Positions 50,799 through 57,963 of a stretch of 64,000 bases of DNA are shown here, piece after piece; the stretch's first letter is position 1, and every line of letters begins with the position of its first letter. The stretch is from Dialister histaminiformans. Its GTDB lineage: Bacteria > Bacillota > Negativicutes > Veillonellales > Dialisteraceae. A program made the position numbers and the translations under genes. Location: the NCBI RefSeq assembly GCF_900103425.1, contig NZ_FMXA01000007.1, positions 1-64,000 on the forward strand, in the 5' to 3' direction. Below the pieces are notes generated by a model, which did no database searches, was not told the origin of the DNA, and worked only from the letters and a program-made list of their open reading frames with translations.

Positions 50799-51398
50799 AT
50801 GATTAAGGGTATAGATGTAAGTAAATGGCAGCAGAACTTTGATTTTAAACTCGCAAAGGAATTAGGCTATGATTTCTGCATAGTAAGAGCAGGTAGAACA
50901 ACCGCTGCCGGCCAGCCGGTTATGGATGAAGATTTTTATGAAAATATTAATGGCGCTAAGCGCGCTGGGCTGGACGTTGGCATTTATTACTACTCGCTGG
51001 CTACTACCAAAGAAATTGCAGTCCGAGAAGCTGACTGGATCCACAAGCTGCTAAATAGCGACTTGAGAAATACCGCTTTGAAGTCAGGCATTTGGATTGA
51101 CGTTGAGGATTCCAAACAGGCGAAGTTATCACCGGAAAGATTAACCTCAGTTATAATGGCTGGCATAAACCGGCTTAACTCATACGGCCACTATGTTGGG
51201 CTGTACTCAAGTTGCTCATTCTTCAGAAATAATGTAGTTCTGAAAAATCTCCCTGGATATATTCCATTGTGGGTGGCACAGTACGGTAAAGAAAATACGC
51301 TCAAAAAACTGTACCCAAGGAAAACAATCTCCGCTTGGCAGTATTCTGACCGTGGAAAAATTGGCAATAATACAGTTGACTTAAATATTTGGTATTAA
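50799..51398 (+). CDS. GH25 lysozyme endolysin
   Basis: 199 residues, a single glycoside hydrolase family 25 domain with no wall-binding domain or signal peptide. It has GIDVSKWQQNFDF at the start with the catalytic Asp, a middle GIWIDVEDSKQ with the acid Glu, and WQYSDRGKIGNNTVDLN at the end. Holin release is implied. The start abuts the holin stop. Confidence 0.93.
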   Translation: MIKGIDVSKWQQNFDFKLAKELGYDFCIVRAGRTTAAGQPVMDEDFYENINGAKRAGLDVGIYYYSLATTKEIAVREADWIHKLLNSDLRNTALKSGIWIDVEDSKQAKLSPERLTSVIMAGINRLNSYGHYVGLYSSCSFFRNNVVLKNLPGYIPLWVAQYGKENTLKKLYPRKTISAWQYSDRGKIGNNTVDLNIWY

Positions 51399-51562
51399 AA
51401 ATTGTGGAAATGTCAAAAATCTTAAAATCAGCACAAAATAGGGCTTGTTTTTCGCATCGTCCATGAGTAATTTGCCATAGAATTAATAAAAATGCGTTAA
51501 AAGTATCTTTTTGCGCGAATTCTCATTTAAAAAAGAGATTTATCAATAAAGAAGGGGGCAAA

Positions 51563-52036
51563 ATGTGGGAAAAATCAAAAACTTTGTTAAAAATCATGGT
51601 CTTGACGTTTTGTCTGTCGTTATCCTTGCCGTGGTTGTCTTCTGCTGCGGATATGATTACTACCTCAGAAGCAGGACCTCGAACGACTATCGTGATGTCA
51701 ACCGAACAGTGGACAACGTTGAAACAAGAATTGACAGAGCAGACAATCGAGCTAAATCAGCTCAGACAGAAATTAAAAATGCTGAGGTCCACATCCGGAG
51801 AGCAGATAAAACTTCTCGAGAGCTTACAAAACGATCTGAGCAAAACACAAGAGAACTTGATGAGTGCCAACGTCTCGTTGACGGCATGTCGAAACGAGCT
51901 GAAAGAATCCAGGGCATCATTGCAGACGTTGAAAAATCAAATCAAGACTCTGAAGCACAAACAAACCGTGACTCGTAGGCAGCGGGATGTATGGGCAGCC
52001 TTATGCGGTTTGGTACTCGTGGCAAGTGTTCGGTAA
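51563..52036 (+). CDS. Spanin-like lysis protein A (signal peptide, coiled coil, C-terminal helix)
   Basis: 157 residues from ATG 51563 behind GAAGGGGG. A signal-like N-terminus (LLKIMVLTFCLSLSLPWLSSAA) leads to a long coiled coil (residues 50-135) and a final hydrophobic stretch (VWAALCGLVLVASV). Its place after the endolysin fits spanin function, needed to disrupt the outer membrane of a diderm host. No lipobox cysteine is evident, so it is not a classic Rz1. The gene contains a second gene in the +2 frame along nearly all of its length. Confidence 0.7.
   Translation: MWEKSKTLLKIMVLTFCLSLSLPWLSSAADMITTSEAGPRTTIVMSTEQWTTLKQELTEQTIELNQLRQKLKMLRSTSGEQIKLLESLQNDLSKTQENLMSANVSLTACRNELKESRASLQTLKNQIKTLKHKQTVTRRQRDVWAALCGLVLVASVR
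51565..51978 (+). CDS. Spanin-like lysis protein B, nested in another frame
   Basis: 137 residues from GTG 51565, two bases after the ATG of protein A (ATGTG), so one ribosome site serves both. It has one transmembrane helix (VLSVVILAVVVFCCGYDYYL) and then a polar coiled coil (RTVDNVETRIDRADNRAK), the plan of an Rz-type inner-membrane spanin. The clear helix and heptad-like spacing in this frame are hard to explain as a shadow of protein A. Its expression is not proven. Confidence 0.65.
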   Translation: MGKIKNFVKNHGLDVLSVVILAVVVFCCGYDYYLRSRTSNDYRDVNRTVDNVETRIDRADNRAKSAQTEIKNAEVHIRRADKTSRELTKRSEQNTRELDECQRLVDGMSKRAERIQGIIADVEKSNQDSEAQTNRDS

Positions 52037-52049
52037 TTCCGAACAGTTC

Positions 52050-52126
52050 AGTTGTTCAATTAGTTGTTCAATCATAATGGCAGCTGTAACCTCTGAATTT
52101 TTAGTTGTTTAATCAGTTGTTGTATA
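52050..52126. repeat. Two pairs of AGTTGTTyAAT repeats
   Basis: AGTTGTTCAAT occurs at 52050 and 52062, AGTTGTTTAAT at 52103, and AGTTGTTGTAT at 52115. Each pair is spaced 12 bases, which suggests protein-binding sites near the right prophage end. Confidence 0.5.
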
Positions 52127-52167
52127 ATAGGCTTAATTGAGGCGTGCATTTTGGGATACACGTCTGA

Positions 52168-52196
52168 GGGAGAGGCATTGTTCCTCTCCCTTTTTT
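52168..52196 (+). terminator. Terminator of the lysis operon
   Basis: GGGAGAGG-loop-CCTCTCCC followed by six T. Confidence 0.9.
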
Positions 52197-52304
52197 CGTT
52201 TTCAAAAAACGCATATTTTGTAAATGAAGATTCCTTCGATTACAAAAATCGCATTTTTTATAATTGAACTTGTCGGGATTTCCGACAGGTTAGATCACAT
52301 AAAA

Positions 52305-52343
52305 AGAGAGCATGTACATAATGGAATGTACGTGCTCTCTTTT
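52305..52343. terminator. Second terminator at the right prophage end
   Basis: A 13-bp stem (AGAGAGCATGTAC / GTACGTGCTCTCT, with one G-T pair) ending in TTT, with AAAAA on its left, so it may work on both strands. Nothing coding was supported between 52037 and 52490. Confidence 0.75.
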
Positions 52344-52360
52344 CGTGTCAAAAATGGAAG

Positions 52361-52381
52361 TCGTCAAAAAATCGTCAAAAA
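52361..52381. repeat. Right pair of probable integrase arm-binding sites
   Basis: The same 21-bp block of two TCGTCAAAAA units as at 13768-13788. A further partial copy (GTGTCAAAAAT) lies at 52345-52355. Confidence 0.65.
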
Positions 52382-52413
52382 TAACTCAAAAAAAGCTGTA
52401 AAATCGTGCAAAT

Positions 52414-52459
52414 AAAAAAGCAGTGCATACCGGATTTCTCCGATAAACACTGCTTTTTG
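52414..52459 (-). terminator. Phage-supplied terminator for rpsD
   Basis: On the minus strand AAGCAGTG...CACTGCTT followed by six T, 32 bases after the restored rpsD stop. Its outer stem GCAGTG/CACTGC equals that of the displaced host terminator at 13652-13681, but the inner part differs. Confidence 0.8.
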
Positions 52460-52490
52460 TGTGTTCTTGCAAATCTGCGAAAACCTCGGG

Positions 52491-52508
52491 TTACTTGGAG
52501 TACAGTTC
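52491..52508. repeat. attR core (end of rpsD)
   Basis: The second exact copy of the 18-bp core; it encodes the C-terminal ELYSK and stop of ribosomal protein S4. Confidence 0.92.
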
Positions 52509-53084
52509 GACGATAAGAGTTTCGTTAACTTCATCCTTGTATGGAAGTTCTTCACGAAGCGGCATACGGGTCAGGGTTGCAGACCAGTTGTCGAAGCTCT
52601 TTTCAATGTATGGCAGATCAAATGTCTTCAGTTCCTGGAAGGACTGCTTGAACATTTCGTTTGCACGGTAGCCTTCACGCAGGGAGATAACCTGGCCAGC
52701 CTTTACCGGGTAGGACGGGATATCTACGCGCTTGCCATCAACGTTAATCAGACCATGATTAACCATCTGGCGTGCCTGACGGATGGAACGAGCGAAGCCA
52801 GCACGGTATACCAGGTTGTCCAGTCTTGTTTCGAGGAGGACGAGCAGGTTGGTACCGAGGACGCCATTCATTCTTCTTGCTTTATCATAATAGCGATAGA
52901 ACTGTCTTTCGAGCAGGTTGTACATCGCCTTTACCTTCTGTTTTTCTGTGAGCTGAAGTCCGTATTCAGACATCTTCTTCTGACGGGTTTCAGCTGGCTG
53001 CCGTTTTAACGCTTTCGCATGACCATAAATGTTAAGGCCAAATCGTCTGCTTGTCTTAAAGCGGGGATTTCTGTTTGTTGCCAT
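52491..53084 (-). CDS. rpsD: 30S ribosomal protein S4
   Basis: 197 residues. Nucleates assembly of the small subunit body. The S4 RNA-binding domain shows [30 protein letters not shown]. The N-terminal part lacks the CxxC zinc motif ([15 protein letters not shown]). The start is placed at the ATG at 53084 behind GAGGTGAC. The last five codons and stop are phage-derived attR sequence, but they encode the same residues as the host copy left at attL, so the protein is unchanged. In many bacteria rpsD lies in the alpha operon; here it stands alone. Confidence 0.97.
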   Translation of the reverse strand: MATNRNPRFKTSRRFGLNIYGHAKALKRQPAETRQKKMSEYGLQLTEKQKVKAMYNLLERQFYRYYDKARRMNGVLGTNLLVLLETRLDNLVYRAGFARSIRQARQMVNHGLINVDGKRVDIPSYPVKAGQVISLREGYRANEMFKQSFQELKTFDLPYIEKSFDNWSATLTRMPLREELPYKDEVNETLIVELYSK

Positions 53085-53138
53085 TGTGTAAGTCACCTCT
53101 TCTAAAAATTTACTATTCCGAATTGAAATAGCTTAATT

Positions 53139-53168
53139 ATTATACCTATAAGGGGAGCTTCTTGTCAA
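53139..53168 (-). promoter_or_regulatory. rpsD promoter
   Basis: On the minus strand TTGACA, an 18-base spacer and TATAAT, about 55 bases before the start codon. Confidence 0.88.
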
Positions 53169-53458
53169 CTGCTTTTCCCGGGAGATGGCTGTACTTCTAA
53201 AAAAGCAGCATTGGCAGGAGAGATACCGCAGCATATGGGTTTTCGCGGCGCAATTATCAGGACAGCAAAACCGAATTTCTGATATAATAATAGACTGTAT
53301 TATGAATCCGTCAGGAAAATCATTGAACCATCTGCTGCCCGGCGGGCAGGTTGATAGAACGGCCATGAATATTATGGCATGTATAGTGTACAAGTATATA
53401 TAGTATAATATAAAGTAATGCTATAAATAAAAATCCGGGAGACAGGAGGCTTGGAAAA
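53169..53458. other. Intergenic region between rpsD and scpA
   Basis: 290 bases with no supported gene. A TATAAT at 53404-53409 could be the -10 box of the scpA operon, but no -35 box is convincing. Confidence 0.4.
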
Positions 53459-54151
53459 ATGAATACGTATGAAATTTCCATTCCTGTATTTGAGGGGCCG
53501 ATGGATCTCCTCATGTATCTCGTCAACAAGAACCGTATTGATATAAATGATATTCCTATTCATTTTATTACAGAACAGTATCTGGACTATCTGAATCAGG
53601 CCGGTGAATTTAATCTTCCGCTGGGAAGTGAGTTCTTTGAAATGGCGGCCAACCTGCTGTATATAAAATCCAAGACTCTGCTGCCACAGAGGCGGCAGGA
53701 CGAAGAGGAGACGGAAAATCCTAAGGCGGAACTGGAACGTTCTCTGGAAGAATTCCGGCTTATGAAGGAAATCAAGAGCCGCATCAGTACTCTTATGGCT
53801 GAGGAACAACCTTATAGAACCAGGGAACCGGCAGAATTAAAGCAGGAAACCTTTAACGGCAAGATTCCACTGGCCAGACTGAATGCGGCCTTTCTTGCAC
53901 TGTATGAAGAACTGGAACCGCCGCCTCAGCGCGTATTGGAAAAAGAGGAATATACACTGGATGAGGCGGTTCAGTCACTCCGGCAGGTACTTTCCACAAG
54001 GAAAAAAATGAGAGTCCATGTGTTCCTGGGGATGCAGCACACCAGACTCAGACTGGCTGTGTCGCTGGTAGCACTGCTGGAAATGATACGCGTAGGACGG
54101 GTACTTCTGGAGGATACGGAAACAGGACTATATATCAAGGAGATTGCATGA
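53459..54151 (+). CDS. scpA: Segregation and condensation protein A (kleisin)
   Basis: 230 residues. Bridges SMC heads in chromosome condensation. The N-terminal kleisin motif VFEGPMDLLMYLVNKNRIDI and the C-terminal winged-helix segment (VHVFLGM, FLALYEELE) are clear. The ATG follows CAGGAGG. It overlaps scpB by four bases, which couples their translation. Confidence 0.95.
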   Translation: MNTYEISIPVFEGPMDLLMYLVNKNRIDINDIPIHFITEQYLDYLNQAGEFNLPLGSEFFEMAANLLYIKSKTLLPQRRQDEEETENPKAELERSLEEFRLMKEIKSRISTLMAEEQPYRTREPAELKQETFNGKIPLARLNAAFLALYEELEPPPQRVLEKEEYTLDEAVQSLRQVLSTRKKMRVHVFLGMQHTRLRLAVSLVALLEMIRVGRVLLEDTETGLYIKEIA

Positions 54152-54681
54152 GAGGAATAGAAAGAACAGCGGCTGCACTGGAAGCATTTCTTTTTATTAA
54201 AGGAAATCCGGTGACCATGAAGGAAATGGAAGAAGCACTTCATGAAAATGAAGCGGCCGTGCGGGAAGCTTTGCACATACTGGCTGAAAAATACAGTAAA
54301 TCCGATTCAGGGATAACCCTTCATGAATCGGGAGCTGGATGGGCACTGGCGACTAAAAAAGAATATGATGCATGGCTCACAGAGACGACCGGGGAGCAGG
54401 ATAGATTATCCTCTGCTGCGCTGGAAACTCTGGCTGTAGTGGCGGCCAGAGAACCGGTTACCCGGTCAGAGATAGAAAGAATCCGTGGCGTGTCCGCAGG
54501 AAGAGTGCTGGTAGTGCTCATGAACAAGGGGCTTATCGAAGAACGTGGACGGATGAATATACCTGGACGGCCCATATTATATGGAACCACCAGATTGTTT
54601 TTAAAATGTACCGGACTTTCCGATATTAATGAATTAAGAAAGCAATGGAAGTCCCTGCCGCAGGAAGGAGTATTATTTTGA
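54148..54681 (+). CDS. scpB: Segregation and condensation protein B
   Basis: 177 residues, two winged helices; partner of ScpA in the SMC complex. Typical segments: AALEAFLFIKGNPVTMKEM, ALETLAVVAAREPVTRSEIERIRGV and GRPILYGTT. Overlaps rluB, whose TTG start shares bases with its stop. Confidence 0.95.
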   Translation: MRGIERTAAALEAFLFIKGNPVTMKEMEEALHENEAAVREALHILAEKYSKSDSGITLHESGAGWALATKKEYDAWLTETTGEQDRLSSAALETLAVVAAREPVTRSEIERIRGVSAGRVLVVLMNKGLIEERGRMNIPGRPILYGTTRLFLKCTGLSDINELRKQWKSLPQEGVLF

Positions 54682-55403
54682 AAGAAAGACTGCAGAAAAT
54701 CATCAGTCATGCGGGTATCTGCTCCCGGAGAAAGGCAGAAGAACTGATAAAAGGCGGAAAGGTCACAGTGAACGGGGTACGTGTTACCGAACTGGGCAGT
54801 GAAGCAGATGTAAGAAAAGATAAGATTGTCGTGCTGGGAGAACCGATTCGACCGGAACGCCTTCGTTATTTTCTGCTCAATAAACCGGACCGTGTCATTA
54901 CCAGCGTATCGGATCCACAGGGAAGACGTACAGTGATGCAGTATTTCCCTTCTGTACAGGAACGGATTTTCCCAGTAGGACGTCTGGATTACCATTCGGA
55001 AGGGTTGCTTATCATGACAAATGATGGGGAACTGGATAATATCCTTACCCATCCAAGCCATCAGGTTCAGAAAGTGTATGATGTCACGGTGCGCGGAAAG
55101 TTTTCTGATGCCCTGGCAGCTAAGATGAGCAAAGGGGTAAAACTGAAAGATGGAACCAGAACGGCCCCCTGCGAAGTGGAAGTCCTTTCATATGAAAAGG
55201 ATAGAAACCGTACCCACATCCGCATGACACTTCATGAAGGGAAAAACAGGGAAATCCGCCGCATGATGGAAGCATTCCATTATCCGGTGTTTAAATTGGA
55301 ACGGATTCAGTATAGTTTCCTGACATTGGACGGAGTGGCAAGGGGAGAATCCCGCCGTCTTACCCATGAGGAGGTAAAGAAGCTCTATGAACTCCACGGC
55401 TAA
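54678..55403 (+). CDS. rluB: 23S rRNA pseudouridine synthase (RluB/RsuA family)
   Basis: 241 residues. An N-terminal S4 RNA-binding domain (ISHAGICSRRKAEELIKGG) is followed by the catalytic domain with Asp in VGRLDYHSEGLLI. It converts a uridine of 23S rRNA into pseudouridine; RsuA-type activity on 16S is the alternative. I start at TTG 54678 behind AGGAAGGAG. The scpAB-rluB order is conserved in Firmicutes. Confidence 0.9.
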   Translation: MKERLQKIISHAGICSRRKAEELIKGGKVTVNGVRVTELGSEADVRKDKIVVLGEPIRPERLRYFLLNKPDRVITSVSDPQGRRTVMQYFPSVQERIFPVGRLDYHSEGLLIMTNDGELDNILTHPSHQVQKVYDVTVRGKFSDALAAKMSKGVKLKDGTRTAPCEVEVLSYEKDRNRTHIRMTLHEGKNREIRRMMEAFHYPVFKLERIQYSFLTLDGVARGESRRLTHEEVKKLYELHG

Positions 55404-56643
55404 AACTATTGCGGTTGTCGGAGGCGGTGTTGCCGGCCTTCTGGCTTCCATTACGGCGGCATCCCGGGGAGCCCATGTCATCCTCTTTGAAAAGATGGAT
55501 CGGGTGGGTCTGAAGATGGGGATTACCGGAAAGGGCAGATGCAACCTGACCAACGCTCGGCCGATTGATGAATTTATCGGCATGACACCTGGAAACGGCA
55601 AGTTCCTTTACAGCGTATACAACCGGTTTGACAACGAAAAATTACTGGATCTGTTTCACACCTGGGGACTCAAAACCGTAGTGCAGCGCGGGGGAAGGGT
55701 GTTCCCTGCCAGTGAGGACGCGCAGGAAGTCCGCCATCTGTTTATGAGAAAGCTGAAAGAATACCGGGTGGATGTACATCTGAAAGAACCGGTACAGCAC
55801 ATACTCTCCCGGGATGAAGCGGTCTGTGCGGTAGTGACAGAACGGAATACCTATGCGGTGGATGCGGTTATTCTGTGTACCGGGGGTAAATCGTATCCCC
55901 GTACAGGATCTACCGGAGATGGATATACCTTGGCGCGTGAACTGGGACACAAGGTCACAACCCTGCGGCCGGTACTCATTCCTTTTGTTACGGAAGAATC
56001 CTGGTGCCGTGAACTTCAGGGACTTTCTCTGCGCAATGTCAATCTGTCAGTATCTACCGGAGGACGACGCAAGGCGGAAGCCATGGGGGAAATGATGTTT
56101 ACCCATTTCGGTATTACAGGACCTATAGTGCTTTCTCTGAGTGACAGCGTTTCCCTGTGGCTCTCCCGGGGATATGCTGTGACAGCGGAACTGGATATGA
56201 AACCGGCGCTGGATCAGGAAAAACTGGATCGCCGGGTTCTTCGTGATTTGGAAAAGTATCATCTTAAGCAGATGGCCGGCGCATTGCAGGATTTACTTCC
56301 TCACCGTATGGTGGATGTCGTCCTGTCTCTGGCGGGCATTCCCAGAGATCTGCCGGTGGCTGAACTAACTAAAGGGCAGCGGCAGAGTCTGGTATATACG
56401 TTAAAACATATGAAACTTACCATTTCCGGGACACGTCCTATCGAAGAGGCCATTGTTACCGGAGGCGGTATATCGGTGAAGGAAATCAACTCCAGCACTA
56501 TGGAATCTAAGATATGCAGGAATCTTTATTTTGCCGGAGAAGTGATGGACATACATGCGTTTACCGGCGGATATAATCTGCAGGCGGCATTCTCTACCGG
56601 ATATACAGCCGCAGTTTCAGCAACAGGGGGAGATAAGGAATGA
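55387..56643 (+). CDS. FAD-dependent oxidoreductase (HI0933/BaiN/YhiN family)
   Basis: 418 residues. The Rossmann FAD motif IAVVGGGVAGLLASITAA is at the start, then KMGITGKGRCNLTNARP, which marks this family, and the C-terminal FAGEVMDIHAFTGGYNLQAAFSTG. Substrate unknown; some members reduce bile acid intermediates, but this cannot be assumed. Overlaps the end of rluB and the start of cmk. Confidence 0.9.
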   Translation: MNSTAKTIAVVGGGVAGLLASITAASRGAHVILFEKMDRVGLKMGITGKGRCNLTNARPIDEFIGMTPGNGKFLYSVYNRFDNEKLLDLFHTWGLKTVVQRGGRVFPASEDAQEVRHLFMRKLKEYRVDVHLKEPVQHILSRDEAVCAVVTERNTYAVDAVILCTGGKSYPRTGSTGDGYTLARELGHKVTTLRPVLIPFVTEESWCRELQGLSLRNVNLSVSTGGRRKAEAMGEMMFTHFGITGPIVLSLSDSVSLWLSRGYAVTAELDMKPALDQEKLDRRVLRDLEKYHLKQMAGALQDLLPHRMVDVVLSLAGIPRDLPVAELTKGQRQSLVYTLKHMKLTISGTRPIEEAIVTGGGISVKEINSSTMESKICRNLYFAGEVMDIHAFTGGYNLQAAFSTGYTAAVSATGGDKE

Positions 56644-57317
56644 AAAAACTGGCAATAGCGATTGATGGGCCGGCCGGCGCTGGCAAGAGCAGCGTTTCCA
56701 AATTGTTGGCTAAGGCATTAGGGTATACCTATCTGGATACCGGAGCTATGTATCGCGCGGTAACCTATGAAGTCATGAAAAAAGGACTCACCGACAAGGG
56801 GGAGATTGCACACATGGCGGAAGGGCTCAACATGGAAGTGGCCCCTGGTGAAGAAAGTATGCATGTGCTGATTGACGGAGAGGACATCACCGCCTGTCTG
56901 CGTACGCCGGAAGTCTCGGCCAGAGTCTCTGAAATCGCGGCTATAGGCGGAGTCAGAACAGCTATGGTGACACTGCAGAGAAAGATTGCGTGCAAAGGCG
57001 GCATAATCCTGGATGGACGGGATATTGGTACAGTGGTCCTACCGGATGCGGATCTGAAGATTTTCCTGACCGCGTCGGTAAAGAAGAGGGCTGAACGACG
57101 TTTTGAAGAATTCCGTAGCAAATATCCGGATATAAGGCTGGATGAAGTGGAAAAGGAAATTGAAACCAGAGACTGGAAAGACAGTCACCGGGAAGTATCA
57201 CCACTCAGACCGGCGGAAGACGCGGTTCTGGTAGATAACAGTGATATCACACTGGAAGAAACGGCACAGCTTCTTATGGGTATGGCGGAAAAGAAGGAAA
57301 ACGGTAATGGGAAGTAA
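56640..57317 (+). CDS. cmk: Cytidylate kinase
   Basis: 225 residues. Phosphorylates CMP and dCMP. P-loop IDGPAGAGKSSVSK, then YLDTGAMYRAVT and LDGRDIGTVV, all typical. Overlaps plsC by 11 bases in the same operon (flavoprotein-cmk-plsC-ispH order as in many Firmicutes). Confidence 0.95.
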   Translation: MKKLAIAIDGPAGAGKSSVSKLLAKALGYTYLDTGAMYRAVTYEVMKKGLTDKGEIAHMAEGLNMEVAPGEESMHVLIDGEDITACLRTPEVSARVSEIAAIGGVRTAMVTLQRKIACKGGIILDGRDIGTVVLPDADLKIFLTASVKKRAERRFEEFRSKYPDIRLDEVEKEIETRDWKDSHREVSPLRPAEDAVLVDNSDITLEETAQLLMGMAEKKENGNGK

Positions 57318-57939
57318 AAAGAATACACATACGATTCTGTATCCGATCGTGCGCAGTGTGTTAAATGTTATTTTCTATAAGGGGTTCAAACTGCATGTGG
57401 AAGGGCAGGAGAATATACCGGCCACCGGTGCCATCATTGCGGCACCAAACCATAAGAGTGACTGGGATCCGCCACTGGTGGGAATCGCGTTTCCCAACCG
57501 GGTCATCCATTACATGGCCAAAGAGGAACTGTTTAAAAATCCTGTGTTCGCATGGATTTTGAGACTGTTCGGCACATTTCCTGTTAAGCGTGGTGCGGTA
57601 GATACCGGCGCCATTATGCGCGCTGTGCGTGAACTGAAGCAGGGAAATATACTTGGAATCTTCCCGGAAGGCACAAGAATAAGGAAAGATGGGCTGGGCA
57701 GGTTCCATTCCGGGATGGCATCCATTGCCATGATGGCCGGAGTGGATATTCTGCCGATTGCCGTCCTGAATTCCAGGGAGCTTCCACATACCACGGAACC
57801 TCCGGCGGTCCTGATCGGCCGGCCAATCCATGTAAAGAAACAGAAGCCGGACAAGGCCTCCATTGAGGCAATCAATCAGCAGGTGCGGGCAGCTATTGAG
57901 CAGATGGCAGAGGAATATCGGAACCGGCAGAAAAACTGA
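57307..57939 (+). CDS. plsC: 1-acyl-glycerol-3-phosphate acyltransferase
   Basis: 210 residues, membrane-associated. Adds the second acyl chain in phospholipid synthesis. Motif 1 NHKSDWD (His-x4-Asp), motif 3 FPEGTR and VDILPIAV are present. I start at ATG 57307 (MGSKKNTHTI) behind GAAGGAAAA. Confidence 0.92.
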   Translation: MGSKKNTHTILYPIVRSVLNVIFYKGFKLHVEGQENIPATGAIIAAPNHKSDWDPPLVGIAFPNRVIHYMAKEELFKNPVFAWILRLFGTFPVKRGAVDTGAIMRAVRELKQGNILGIFPEGTRIRKDGLGRFHSGMASIAMMAGVDILPIAVLNSRELPHTTEPPAVLIGRPIHVKKQKPDKASIEAINQQVRAAIEQMAEEYRNRQKN

Positions 57940-57963
57940 AATTGATGAAAGGTTACTTAGTAT

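Larger units (their letters stand above)
13704..52508. mobile_element. Complete-looking temperate myovirus prophage (PBSX-like tail) in rpsD
   Basis: About 38.8 kb bounded by an exact 18-bp direct repeat made of the last five codons and stop of rpsD. It carries integrase, repressor, recombination, replication, packaging, head, contractile tail, lysis and accessory genes in canonical order. No head or tail gene is visibly broken; terL is interrupted by a group I intron but restored on splicing. The tail genes follow the order of B. subtilis PBSX (sheath, tube, chaperone, tape measure, LysM protein, hub, XkdR/S/T/U-like). Inducibility cannot be judged from sequence. Confidence 0.93.

Noticed and set aside
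52224-52415. A 63-codon frame after the lysis genes
   Set aside because: It runs through a terminator and the arm-site repeats and has no ribosome site.
52461-53009. A 182-codon plus-strand frame opposite rpsD
   Set aside because: A shadow of rpsD, which is certain on the minus strand.
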